Source: Spirochaetota bacterium (lineage in GTDB: Bacteria; Spirochaetota; UBA4802; UBA5368). From it: DNA of 64,000 nt. The notes beneath the pieces are model-generated. The model was given only the letters and a program-made list of their open reading frames with translations. It did not search any database and was not told where the DNA came from. Of the stretch, positions 17,089 to 26,268 are shown in pieces; within the stretch, counting starts at the first letter, position 1; each line of letters opens with the position of its first letter. The position numbers and the translations under genes are program-made. The DNA lies in the NCBI GenBank assembly GCA_004297825.1, contig SCSX01000066.1, positions 1-64,000 of the forward strand, in the 5' to 3' direction.

Positions 17089-19272
17089 CTATTTCTTCCT
17101 GGGAAGGGGCGCCTCCAGGACGGGACGGAAACCGATATAGTTGTTGTGGTAACTGTTCAGATATTTGTCCCGAAAAGCGGAGCGCATATAATCTGCGATC
17201 AGGCACCAGGACCCGCCGCGGACTACGTGACGATCGCCGTTCCCGGGTCCGGCAGGATCTTTTTCCGGACTGTTTTTATAATAACGCTCGTCGTATGCAT
17301 CCGCGCACCACTCCGAAACATTTCCGCTCATGTCGTATAATCCAAAGCCGTTGGGTTGTCTGGAGCCGACCGGATGCGTTTTTTGTTCGGAATTTTTAAC
17401 AAACCAGCAGTACGCGCCGTCCATTTCATCCCCCCAGTAATACCGCGTACCTGTACCGGCGCGACACGCGTATTCCCATTCCGCCTCGGTGGGGAGCCGG
17501 ATGGCGATATCGTTCTTATTTTTAAATTTCCCGCAGAATTTTTTCGCGTCGTCCCAGCTGACCGATTCCGCGGGATTATCCTTTGCCTTGAAACCGCTCG
17601 CGTTATCTCCCATCACCGCTTCATACTGCGCCTGCGTGCACTCATATTTCGCCATCCAGAAACCGTTCACGGTTACCTTGTGCTGCGGGCGTTCACTGGA
17701 GCCGCCTTCGCTTTCAGGAGACCCCATGGAAAATGTTCCCCCGGGAACAAAGACAAACTCGATGCCTCCCACCACTTTCACTCCCCTCGTTGCATCTATT
17801 GCGTCAAATACCCCGGGGTAGTCTTCACGCTTCATCTCCCCCGCAGTCAAAACCTTCGCAATACCGTTATATGTGGCGAGCGCTTCCGCCGAGGCAAACC
17901 TGACAAGCGGTCCCGACAGCAGCTTCCTCGCCTCCTTGAGCGATTTCTTCGCGCTCGAATTTTCATTTTTGAAGTTGTAGTGCTCCGCGAGGTCCGCGAA
18001 CCTTTTCACGGAGTTCTGTACATAGTTTCGGCCTGTCACGCTCACCGTGTCGACTTTTTGCTCCAGGCGATGAACCGTCTCCGTTTTCTTCTCCGGATTG
18101 TGCAAGTATTCGATCTTTCTCCCTCCCGTCTCGTAGCATTCCAGTGCCTCTCCGAAGCGGTATTCCCTGTAATGTTCGTCACCTTTTCTTTCAATGAGCC
18201 CGGCCATGGCAAGGAGCATCGAATCTTCCCGTTCATCGAGCGTTTTCAGAATGCCCGCGACGGCCTCACCGCGTGCATCGGACGGGGTTTCCTTGTTTAC
18301 CTGGGCGCGCACCTTGCCGTAGCGCGCTGACATCTTTTCCAGGAATGATTGGTCAGGGTTCCCGCCGTCGGCATACGTCCGGTCGACCTCCTCGATTTCG
18401 GGTTTGTACATCATCGCATATGCGGTATCGGCACGGCGCCTGGCGCTAGCGACGAATTCCCCCATCTTCGCCTGCTTCTCGGCCGACAGTTTCGAGCGAA
18501 TTCGCTCCAGGATGGAACAATAGTGCCCTGCGGCCTTCTCGTATTTTCCTTCCTTGAATAATCTGTCTCCTTCCTGGAGCAGTTCCCTGCTGGAACTGAG
18601 AATTTTCTGCACCGATTCATCGGGCGAATTGAAATCCAGCTCGGCGATATCGGAACCCCTTGAATAATCGACCTCGATGCCTTTCAATGAAACCACCCCG
18701 GCTAAATCGTCATCGCCCGGCTTTCGGATCGTATAGGAAGGATCGACCAGCTTGTACGCGGCTTCCCGGATAAAGTGATCGAGCCAGCGCTGGCTGAAAT
18801 TCTCTTTGAACATGGATTTAGCGGAAATGGTGAGCGCTTTCCGGTCACGGACCAGATTGTTAAGCACCAGGGTGAGTTCGCCGCCCGATCCGCGGATTTC
18901 GCCGTAAATGATTTCATCCGCGTTAATCGCTTCCGCGATCTGGGACGTACAGCTTTCATCCGAAGAGCCCGATGAAAGAATTTTTTCCGCCTGCGCGTAC
19001 ATTATTCGCACGGCCTCGTCATCTATTACGTAATATGATTGTCCGAATTTCCCGATTACCTCGAGCTTAAGCCCGTCGCGCACCTCATCGGCCAGCTTTT
19101 GTGATACACCATCGGTTTTAATGGCGGATATGTATAATTTTCGCTTGTCATCTCCGCCATAGGACCGGTTCAGGGGTGCAATCCCGGCAATAAATACGGC
19201 AAGGGCCAGAATGAATGCGACCCCCAAATGAATCTGCGTCCGCGAACTACTTCGGACCTCTCCATTTTTCAT
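17089..19272 (-). CDS. Exported protein with C-terminal formylglycine-generating-enzyme (SUMF1-like) domain
   Basis: The 727-aa protein has an N-terminal signal or anchor (about residues 13-33). An alpha/beta segment resembling CsgG- or GNA1162-like sensor domains follows (about 45-170), then a long helical region rich in Lys/Glu (about 215-490), and an FGE-sulfatase domain at about 500-722. The last domain shows MEYVPGG-type FVFVPGGTFSMGS, RLPTEAEWEYACRAG, LYDMSGNVSEWC and the terminal GFRPVLE. In true formylglycine enzymes two late cysteines bind copper. Here Cys residues occur in SEWC and GGSWC, but the classical pair is not clearly conserved, so a structural or binding role is as likely as catalysis. 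It precedes a PEGA lipoprotein gene in reading order and may act with it at the cell surface. Confidence 0.8.
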   Translation of the reverse strand: MKNGEVRSSSRTQIHLGVAFILALAVFIAGIAPLNRSYGGDDKRKLYISAIKTDGVSQKLADEVRDGLKLEVIGKFGQSYYVIDDEAVRIMYAQAEKILSSGSSDESCTSQIAEAINADEIIYGEIRGSGGELTLVLNNLVRDRKALTISAKSMFKENFSQRWLDHFIREAAYKLVDPSYTIRKPGDDDLAGVVSLKGIEVDYSRGSDIAELDFNSPDESVQKILSSSRELLQEGDRLFKEGKYEKAAGHYCSILERIRSKLSAEKQAKMGEFVASARRRADTAYAMMYKPEIEEVDRTYADGGNPDQSFLEKMSARYGKVRAQVNKETPSDARGEAVAGILKTLDEREDSMLLAMAGLIERKGDEHYREYRFGEALECYETGGRKIEYLHNPEKKTETVHRLEQKVDTVSVTGRNYVQNSVKRFADLAEHYNFKNENSSAKKSLKEARKLLSGPLVRFASAEALATYNGIAKVLTAGEMKREDYPGVFDAIDATRGVKVVGGIEFVFVPGGTFSMGSPESEGGSSERPQHKVTVNGFWMAKYECTQAQYEAVMGDNASGFKAKDNPAESVSWDDAKKFCGKFKNKNDIAIRLPTEAEWEYACRAGTGTRYYWGDEMDGAYCWFVKNSEQKTHPVGSRQPNGFGLYDMSGNVSEWCADAYDERYYKNSPEKDPAGPGNGDRHVVRGGSWCLIADYMRSAFRDKYLNSYHNNYIGFRPVLEAPLPRKK

Positions 19273-19374
19273 TGAGCACTCCTGTGGTGAGAACGTTTAC
19301 GACGGGATAGTCTGAATTAGTACTCATTCTATAAAATAATGCGGCGTTGGCTGGTGACCGGTTCAACTGTTTTG

Positions 19375-19719
19375 CTACTTGTTTTCTTTCGCCTTCATTT
19401 CATATGTTTTTTCCGGGCTGTAATCCATTATCCAAAGGAACGGGACAAGGAATAAAACCCCCCCGCAACACGCACTGGCCGAGAACTGGTCTTTTACAAG
19501 CGGCGTGGTGAAATCATTATAACCGTCCTTGGTGAGCCTAAGGGTCGTATTTGAAAGAAATGATTTGCTGTCGGTCTGAACGTACGGCGTTTCCCCTCTG
19601 TATTCGCCATCGATATAGACCTTGGCCCCCGCGGGGATGGTATTGATTTTAACGCTGCTCTTGCAACCCACGGCAGCCATGAAAATAATCATCATGAAAA
19701 TTGCGGCTGTTTTTCTCAT
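19375..19719 (-). CDS. PEGA-domain lipoprotein
   Basis: The 114-aa protein begins with a lipoprotein signal (IFMMIIFMAAVGC). A PEGA repeat follows: VKINTIPAGAKVYIDGEYRGETPYV is the defining pattern. Its second half contains a Cys-Cys pair and a hydrophobic stretch (CCGGVLFLVPFLWIM) that may be a membrane segment, and it ends with YEMKAKENK. ATG 19719 is chosen because AGGAGAGG lies nine bases upstream. PEGA domains are surface-associated beta domains; function unknown. It is transcribed toward the formylglycine-enzyme-like gene, about 100 bases upstream of it. Confidence 0.8.
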   Translation of the reverse strand: MRKTAAIFMMIIFMAAVGCKSSVKINTIPAGAKVYIDGEYRGETPYVQTDSKSFLSNTTLRLTKDGYNDFTTPLVKDQFSASACCGGVLFLVPFLWIMDYSPEKTYEMKAKENK

Positions 19720-20047
19720 CGATAACACCTCTCCTGAATTTTTTGCTCAAAGCCATCCAGCACAGCACCGCACGGTAGTAACCATGCAATTCCAATAGAA
19801 GAAACCGTTAATAGTAATGTCTGATAAACCGCTGTGAAGCACAGCGTGCTCAAAGGACAAAACGGCTCGAAAACTCCACGCAGCGAGCCGGAAAACGTTA
19901 TTTATATAACAACTGAAACTTTCATGGTCAATTATATTCGTCAAGCCCAATACGATTTTTTTTACTCATCGATGTGAATTTTTTAGAAACTGCGCTATGA
20001 CCATTCTGTTTATTGCATGACGTCACCCGCCCGCGGACACGGTCCCC
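19720..20047. other. Intergenic region without a convincing gene
   Basis: About 330 moderately AT-rich bases lie between the PEGA gene's start and the end of the large activase gene. It presumably holds the PEGA promoter. A 67-codon minus-strand frame here has no ribosome-binding site or protein-like pattern. I see no clear terminator for the activase gene. Confidence 0.5.
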
Positions 20048-23000
20048 CTACATATTCGCGATCTTCTTCTCCTCAAGGTCCCGCCCCTTGCGCGGATAGG
20101 CGAGGTAGGGAACGATCACGTCATTCCTGAGGCTTCCGGTGCCGTCGTAGGTGACCGATATCACCGGCACCCCGGTGGCGCGCTCGATCTCCGCCGACAT
20201 GGCCTCGGAGACAAGCGAGGGGCAGCAGAAGGCCGGGCTCGTTTGCACGAAGAGCGCAATGTCCGGGTAGTGTTCCAGGAGCGCGAATATCTTGAGTATG
20301 TTGTCGTGGGTCTCCCCGTTGTTATGCAGCTTCAGGCCGAAGCGCGCCAGGATCCTTTCCGCCGGGATGTCGTATGACGGCATGGGCTCTTTTAATACCT
20401 TCTCGAAATATCGGTAATACTTCTTCTCCATCATCCCGACTATCCCCAGCATGGCCCTGCTGGTGAATACATCCTTGTATTTTCCTTCGGACAGCCAGCG
20501 CTTAAAGTAGGAGCCCGCGACCACCTTCGCGTAATCGCTGTAGGGGGTGGTGAGCGCCTCGCCCCCCGCCGCCTCTATCGCCCTCACTAAATTCTGGTTC
20601 ATCACGTCGTTGTCGCGCGCGTAGAGGTCGCCGAATATCGCGACCTTGGGACGCCGTCCCGGCTTGACCGCGACATTCTCGAACTCGGCGACCGCGTCGC
20701 GCACCGCCGTCTCGCGCGGGCTCTTCCCCAGGAAATGCGCCTCCAGGATTTCGGTGGCGCGCGCAATCGCCGCGTCCGTCGCGCCGCGTACCTCTTCATA
20801 GGGGCGCAGTGTACACCCGGCCTTGCGTATCAGCCCCCCGAAAAGGTAGGCGAAGTAGGCGTTGATCATCATCTGCGGGGGAAACTCCAGAAAGGTCACG
20901 TCGCCCACGTAGACGCCCGCCTTCTCCATCCCGCCGCCCTCGGCCTCGAAGATGCTCTTGATATAATACGGGTACATGCGGATGTTGCAGGCGACCCCGC
21001 TCTCGAGCATCCACAGCAGGGTATTCGCGGGATCCAGCTCGTGCGCGCGCACGTAATCCATAAATTCCTGCGCGATCGCGTTCATGGGGATGCACTGCCC
21101 CGTGTTGTGGCGCAGGCTCTTCTGGATGAGCGTATCGTTCTCCTCGAGCAGGCGCGCGTCGATCCCCGCGCTGCGGAGATTCGCGACCAGGAAGCGCCCG
21201 GTGATCGGGTCCCAGTTGGGAAACAGCAGGGTTTTGCCGGCGATCTTCTTCTCGACCTTCGGATTCGACATCCGGAGGCCCGCGGCGCCCCGGCGCGCGT
21301 TCCCTGAATGGTGGTTGCGGAATGCGCGCACCGCGGACTCTATGCGGGTCTCGTATCCCACGCTCGAGTCGTGCTCGTCAAGCTGCAGCACCAGGTAGGG
21401 CTTGCCGTGATGGTCCATGATGCGTTTGAAGTATTCCACCACGTAGGAGTCGGGCGAACACTTGAACGAGGTCACCAGCACCGGGTACACCCCGGGGCGT
21501 GTCGCGATCGCCTCGGCGGTCTCGATTATCTTCGACGCGAAGTTCCAGTGGAAGGCCGCCAGCAGGTCCTTCACACGGGCCGTATCGGCGGGCGAATATT
21601 CGACCATGTCCTGGTAAAACGTCTTGATCCCCAGCGTCGCGAAAATGTCGGGGATGCCCTTGTTCATGGAGGGGGCGAGCACCGTGTAGGGGCGGCCCAG
21701 CAGGACGACACTCACCCCGCCTAACGTCGATTCGCGCTCCCGCGCGTACACGGCGCGCAGGGAGGACTGCACGGTTTCCTGGAAGCGAATGGCATCCTCG
21801 TACGCGTTGTACACCTCCACGAAGCCCAGGTCTTCGCCCAGCACCGGGCGCAGTGCCTTCACGAGCTCGCCGGCGGTGTGGAAATGCGAGTAGGCGTGGT
21901 TGACGAGCGGCATGATCGTACGGGAACGCAGGCCCGCGCCATGCATCACCGACATGATCGCGGGCGAATACTGCGTGTAATAGCAGTACTGCCGGGCGCG
22001 CTCCTTCGACCGGTTCCTGCCCTCGAGGTACACCGGCATGAACACGTAATCGGCATGCTCGGAAAGCCAGGAGGCGTGCCCGTACATCGCCGACATGGGC
22101 GCGCAGAACTCCGCGCCGGCGCGCTCCTTGCCGCGCTTCACCGGGTCGGCGCAGTCCTCGCTCGTGACGGTGCGCACCCCCAGCAGGTCGAAAAATTTTC
22201 TCCACAACGGAAGCTCGTCGAACATGTGCAGCGCCGCGGGAATTCCCAGCGTGACCCAGCCCCGGTTTTTCTGCGTGGGCGGGAACGCGGCCGCCCTGCG
22301 GCGCGCACGCAGGAGGTCGAAGCCGGAGGCATTCTTGTTGACGAACTTTTTCGTGTCGTAATCGCGGCCGCACAGGAATCCGTACGCGACCGTCTCTCCG
22401 TCTACATGGGCGGTCTTGATCTTGCAATGATTCGTGCAGAGATCGCACACCTCCGCGCCCAGCGGGATGCGCTTGCCGTGCAGCGAAAGGCCCCTGAACG
22501 AGCTCGCGGCGGGCGCGTCCTCGGCAAGGGAGAGCGCGACGCCCAGCGCCCCCGTGATGTGGCAGAACCGGGACACGAAGATGGGCTTCCCCAGCTTCTG
22601 CTCGAACGCGGCGACGAGCGCGCGGTTCTTCGCGGTCGCGCCCTGGAAGCACACCCGCTCGCCTATGTTCGCCTCGATGGCGACCTTGGACAGGTAGTTG
22701 TCGCGCACGGAATGCAGCACCGTGGCGAGTATCTCGGGGACCTCGTATCCCTTGTTCAGCAAATGGTTGATGTCGCGCTCCATGAAGACGGTGCACCGGT
22801 CGCTCGCGATGGGCGCGCGCGCCCCCCCCGCCCGCTCCGCGTACTCGTCCAGCGGGCAGCTCAGTTTCTGCGCCTGCTCCTCGACAAAGCTCCCCGTCCC
22901 CGCGGCGCACACGGAGTTCATGATGGAAAAGGTCACCGTCCCGTTGCGCAGCGTGGTGAACTTCGCATCCTGGCCGCCTATTTCGATAATCGTGTCGATC

Positions 23001-24283
23001 TCCGGATCGAGCGTCGCGGCCGCGCGCGCGTGCGCGGTGATCTCGTCCAGCACCAGGTCGGCGCCCATGATCTTCCCGATGAATTTTCTTCCCGAGCCGG
23101 TGGTCCCGGCCCCGGCGATGTCGAACGGGATGTGCGCGCGGCGCCCGGCGTCTTCGATCGCCTCGAGTATCGCCTGCGTGGCCGCGAGCGGCCTTCCCGC
23201 GGTGCGCGTATAGAATCCCGCGAGCACGCGACCGTCGCCGTCCAGCAGCGCGGCCTTCGTGCTCGTCGAGCCGATGTCGATCCCCAGGAACGCGCGGCAG
23301 GCCGCTCCCCTCGCGGGCTTTTCGTAAATGTCGACTTCCACCGGGATTTCGAATCCCGGAACGGCCGGGTCGTAGTTATAGCGCTCTATGCCGGGAAATT
23401 CCGGGTAGTCGGAGAGCGTGAGCTCCAGGGGCGCGTAGTAATACCGCTTCTCTTCCCGTTCCTCCGCGACCAGCCGCGCGAGGGGCTTTTCCGGAGCAAG
23501 GGGCTGCGCCGATTCATCCCCGGCCAGGCACAGCGCCGCGCCGATGGCGCCGTACAGGTGCGCGCGCTCGCCGGCGACCAGGGGCGTTCCCATGAGCCGT
23601 TCCAGGTGTTTCACCACCGCCGCATTGCGCGCAACGCCCCCTGCGAATATCACCGGACCGCGCAGCTCTTCGCCGCCGCACAGGGTGTCGACGATATTCT
23701 TTGCGAGGCCGTGGCACAGGCCGTCGCATATCTGCGCCAGCGTATAGCCTTCCTGCTGGGCGTGTATAAGGTCCGTTTTCGCGAAGACGGCGCAGCGCGA
23801 GGCGATCCTGGGTATGTCGCCCGTGCTCGCGCACGCGATCGCCGAAAGCTCCTCGATCCCCGGGAGGCCCAGCCTGCGCGCCTGCTGGTCAAGGAAGCTC
23901 CCCGTGCCCGCGGCGCAGCTCGAATTCGCGCGGTACCGGCGGTAGGACCCGTCCTCGTCGAACCGGATGAGGCCGAACCGCTCCCCGCCCACCATGAGAA
24001 TGGAGCCGGGCTTCCCGTGCATGCGCCGCGCCGCGGTGATCACGGCGATCCTTCCGTCGTAGCGGTGCGCCCCCGTGATGATGCCGGGGGATGACGCCGT
24101 GCAGGCGATTCCCCGCGCGTCGTACGCGTCGAACTCCGCAAGCATCGATTCGAGGGTCGCCGCGATCTTCCCGTAGTGGAACCGGTAGGCGCTTTTCGCC
24201 GCCTCTCCCCGTTCGTCCACCAGCGCGATCGCGATGGACACCGATCCGATATCCACCCCCAGGTATTGGGCATTTTTATTCAT
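20048..24283 (-). CDS. Fused acyl-CoA dehydratase activase (HgdC-type tandem ATPase plus DUF2229)
   Basis: This 1411-aa protein combines two ASKHA ATPase domains of the 2-hydroxyacyl-CoA dehydratase activase family (about residues 5-270 and 320-585) with a long C-terminal part. The domains begin with GVDIGSVSIAIAL and GIDIGSTSTKAALL. Each carries CAAGTGSF, whose Cys in HgdC binds the bridging [4Fe-4S] cluster. A Cys cluster (CDLCTNHC, about 612-620) precedes a DUF2229 region, and the last 400 residues resemble HgdB-type dehydratase subunits. Family members drive ATP-dependent one-electron reduction in anaerobes; the substrate of the giant fused type is not established. No separate dehydratase gene is adjacent. 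An AGGAT site precedes ATG 24283. Confidence 0.88.
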   Translation of the reverse strand: MNKNAQYLGVDIGSVSIAIALVDERGEAAKSAYRFHYGKIAATLESMLAEFDAYDARGIACTASSPGIITGAHRYDGRIAVITAARRMHGKPGSILMVGGERFGLIRFDEDGSYRRYRANSSCAAGTGSFLDQQARRLGLPGIEELSAIACASTGDIPRIASRCAVFAKTDLIHAQQEGYTLAQICDGLCHGLAKNIVDTLCGGEELRGPVIFAGGVARNAAVVKHLERLMGTPLVAGERAHLYGAIGAALCLAGDESAQPLAPEKPLARLVAEEREEKRYYYAPLELTLSDYPEFPGIERYNYDPAVPGFEIPVEVDIYEKPARGAACRAFLGIDIGSTSTKAALLDGDGRVLAGFYTRTAGRPLAATQAILEAIEDAGRRAHIPFDIAGAGTTGSGRKFIGKIMGADLVLDEITAHARAAATLDPEIDTIIEIGGQDAKFTTLRNGTVTFSIMNSVCAAGTGSFVEEQAQKLSCPLDEYAERAGGARAPIASDRCTVFMERDINHLLNKGYEVPEILATVLHSVRDNYLSKVAIEANIGERVCFQGATAKNRALVAAFEQKLGKPIFVSRFCHITGALGVALSLAEDAPAASSFRGLSLHGKRIPLGAEVCDLCTNHCKIKTAHVDGETVAYGFLCGRDYDTKKFVNKNASGFDLLRARRRAAAFPPTQKNRGWVTLGIPAALHMFDELPLWRKFFDLLGVRTVTSEDCADPVKRGKERAGAEFCAPMSAMYGHASWLSEHADYVFMPVYLEGRNRSKERARQYCYYTQYSPAIMSVMHGAGLRSRTIMPLVNHAYSHFHTAGELVKALRPVLGEDLGFVEVYNAYEDAIRFQETVQSSLRAVYARERESTLGGVSVVLLGRPYTVLAPSMNKGIPDIFATLGIKTFYQDMVEYSPADTARVKDLLAAFHWNFASKIIETAEAIATRPGVYPVLVTSFKCSPDSYVVEYFKRIMDHHGKPYLVLQLDEHDSSVGYETRIESAVRAFRNHHSGNARRGAAGLRMSNPKVEKKIAGKTLLFPNWDPITGRFLVANLRSAGIDARLLEENDTLIQKSLRHNTGQCIPMNAIAQEFMDYVRAHELDPANTLLWMLESGVACNIRMYPYYIKSIFEAEGGGMEKAGVYVGDVTFLEFPPQMMINAYFAYLFGGLIRKAGCTLRPYEEVRGATDAAIARATEILEAHFLGKSPRETAVRDAVAEFENVAVKPGRRPKVAIFGDLYARDNDVMNQNLVRAIEAAGGEALTTPYSDYAKVVAGSYFKRWLSEGKYKDVFTSRAMLGIVGMMEKKYYRYFEKVLKEPMPSYDIPAERILARFGLKLHNNGETHDNILKIFALLEHYPDIALFVQTSPAFCCPSLVSEAMSAEIERATGVPVISVTYDGTGSLRNDVIVPYLAYPRKGRDLEEKKIANM

Positions 24284-24746
24284 TTGTTGTATATCCTGTA
24301 ATTATATATAAGTTTAACTGCACATAAAATTTAATGTAAATATCGTGATGGAAGTGAGCGCGTATTATTCATGCCCCTTGGAAATTGCAAGCATTAAAAG
24401 AAAAATATCGTTTTTCAACCGGCGAATCCAGCGGCGGACAGCCCATCCTGGGAATTTTTTCCGATTCTCCCCCGGTGAAGAGTAATGAATTTCGATCCGC
24501 CAGGAATACTATGAACGATTCGTGAAAAATCGGTTTGTTTTCGATGGGGTACGGGGCGGGCTTTTCAGGCGGGATACTTTGCTCCGCGCTTAAAGATTTC
24601 TCCCTGCGGTCGAAATGACAGATTTGCAGCAACCCTATAACACAATGCACAATGCATTCGAATTCTTTTCGGTTCGGGCGCCGATACTCCTTTCGGCCCG
24701 CGCCGCGCGCCCCCCGGCAGCACGGTGCGATGCCGGACGAAACCCG
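24284..24746. other. Long intergenic region before the activase
   Basis: About 460 bases hold no convincing gene. The AT-rich part next to the activase start (24290-24350) probably contains its promoter, and the distal part holds a short dispersed-repeat-like stretch at 24593-24624. A 93-codon minus-strand frame covers most of it but reads through that repeat and lacks domain-like features. Confidence 0.5.
24593..24624. repeat. Dispersed intergenic repeat, 'CHFDRREKS' type
   Basis: The bases around TCCCTGCGGTCGAAATGACA translate on the minus strand to CHFDRREKSLSAEQ. Such intergenic sequences, ending in TCGAAATGACA, recur in many bacterial genomes and are often mis-annotated as small proteins. 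Only one copy was noticed here. Confidence 0.4.
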
Positions 24747-26054
24747 CTATTCCGGGAAGACCGGCCAGCGGTCGATAATCTTCCCGCCCCGTACCACGAG
24801 CAGGTCGCCGAACTCGCGCATGATCGCCTCGCTCTGGGTGGGACGGAGGAAAACCGTATCGTCGGCCCCCAGCGCGGTGCGCGCCGAACCGTTCACGATC
24901 GACTGGTTGGTGCTGAACCCGTAGATCGCGTTTCCCTCAAGCCCCGCCGGCGACGTGAACCGCGCCATCCATCCGCCCCCGTAGATGAAATAGGTGAGCT
25001 GCTTGTTGGGATTCCACGCGCTCATGAATCCCGCGAGCCCCTCGATGAAGGGGATGGTAGTCCCTGAAATCTTCTTCAGCACGGGGGCCGCGATGAAGAG
25101 GGCCGGCTCGTGGCGTTCCAGGAGCATGGTATCGAAGTCCGACGGCTGCACGATGCAGGAGCCCGCGGAGATATCGTTCACGGGGCCTCTGCCCTGGAAG
25201 AGCATGTAGGTGTGGCTGCCGCCGCTGTTGAGGGTGAGCCCCTCGCGGAAGAGGGCCGGGTATTTCGCCTTTCCCGCGTCGAAGAATTCATTATAGCGGT
25301 CGAGCATTCCCTGGAAGGCCTTGTCGATCGCCGCGCGCTTCGACCCGAACACTGTCGGCGCCGATGCGGTGTGCACGTCGTAGCCCATGAATCCCGCGAG
25401 GGCGAGGCTCTTCGGGTTGGCCGCGATGAGCGCGAGCATCTCCTCGAGCTCAGCCGTCGTCCTGAGACCGCCGCGGTGCAGGCCCACATCGATCTCGACA
25501 TTAACGCGCATGAGCAGGTTTTTCTCGCGCGCGAGCGCAAGGTATTGTTTCAGCCTCTCGGGACTGTCCACGAGCCACTGCACCTTCGCGGACGGGTCGA
25601 AGTTCCATTCGGGCCGCAGGGCCCCGTAGAATTCCCGCGCCGCGTTGACCGGCATGGGCTTGCCCAGGAGCATGTCCATACCGCCCAGCCCCGCCCGGGC
25701 GAGGATCCTGAGATCGGGCTCGTGAAAAACCATGAGCCTATCGGACCCCATCCGCTTCTGGACGTACTGTACCAGCTTGACCGAGGGAAGCGATTTCACC
25801 ACCAGCCGGAAGGACGCGGGCGGCTTTATGGCCTCTTTGAGCAGCGCCAGGTTCCGGTCGACGCGGTCGAGGTCCAGGACGAGCGACGGGCGTCCGGGCC
25901 CGTTTTTTTTCATTTCGGCGTTGAGCGCCTTGAAGTACTCGTCGTACGGGGCCCCGTTGTCCGAGGGCTTCATGGCGACGGCAGCGAGCAGGAGAACGAC
26001 GACACAGCCGGCGAGAATGGAGAGTTTTCGATGCTGTCGGATAAACCGGATCAT
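24747..26054 (-). CDS. Membrane-anchored PLP enzyme, D-threonine aldolase / DSD1 family
   Basis: The 435-aa protein is a fold-type III PLP enzyme of the alanine racemase N-terminal plus D-serine dehydratase-like C-terminal type. Lys87 in FRLVVKSLPS is the probable PLP-binding lysine. The barrel includes RVNVEIDVGLHRGG, and the C-terminal domain has NSGGSHTYM and GAGCIVQPSDFD-like segments. Unusually, residues 10-28 form a transmembrane anchor, so the enzyme is probably tethered at the membrane with the catalytic part outside the cytoplasm. Family activity is D-threonine aldolase or D-serine dehydratase; which applies here is open. GGAGG precedes ATG 26054. Confidence 0.8.
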   Translation of the reverse strand: MIRFIRQHRKLSILAGCVVVLLLAAVAMKPSDNGAPYDEYFKALNAEMKKNGPGRPSLVLDLDRVDRNLALLKEAIKPPASFRLVVKSLPSVKLVQYVQKRMGSDRLMVFHEPDLRILARAGLGGMDMLLGKPMPVNAAREFYGALRPEWNFDPSAKVQWLVDSPERLKQYLALAREKNLLMRVNVEIDVGLHRGGLRTTAELEEMLALIAANPKSLALAGFMGYDVHTASAPTVFGSKRAAIDKAFQGMLDRYNEFFDAGKAKYPALFREGLTLNSGGSHTYMLFQGRGPVNDISAGSCIVQPSDFDTMLLERHEPALFIAAPVLKKISGTTIPFIEGLAGFMSAWNPNKQLTYFIYGGGWMARFTSPAGLEGNAIYGFSTNQSIVNGSARTALGADDTVFLRPTQSEAIMREFGDLLVVRGGKIIDRWPVFPE

Positions 26055-26130
26055 GCGGGGCCTCCGCGGATTGTTTTCCGCAGTATGGCACGGTACGCGG
26101 AAAAAGTCAATCCCGGGGGCCGCGGTGCCG

Positions 26131-26162
26131 TGGAAGGCGCGGATTCGAATCCGCGCCTTCCA
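26131..26162. repeat. Perfect 32-bp palindrome between divergent genes
   Basis: The half TGGAAGGCGCGGATTC is followed immediately by its exact reverse complement. It lies between the divergent PLP-enzyme and acyltransferase genes and is followed by TCTTTATTCG. Possible roles are a hairpin terminator, a site for a dimeric protein, or a remnant of a tRNA 3' end (it contains TTCGAATC). The structure is certain, the role is not. Confidence 0.85.
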
Positions 26163-26268
26163 TCTTTATTCGCTTTTCCGATCACTGTTCGGTTTAAATA
26201 AAACGTTTGCTAAAATCAGAACACTTCGTGTAAAGTGCCGTAAAAATTTTACCGGCTGGAAAGTGATC

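Noticed and set aside
19747-19950. 67-codon minus-strand frame
   Set aside because: No ribosome-binding site, no domain pattern, located in an AT-rich intergenic region.
21878-24094. Plus-strand frame of 738 codons
   Set aside because: Antisense shadow of the activase gene, with Arg/Gly-rich composition and no recognised domain.
24369-24650. 93-codon minus-strand frame
   Set aside because: Its start reads through a common dispersed repeat (CHFDRREKS type), and the rest has no protein-like features.
26131-26162. tRNA gene 3' end
   Set aside because: It contains TTCGAATC and ends CTTCCA, but the base pair next to the T loop would be A-C and no acceptor, D or anticodon arm lies upstream.
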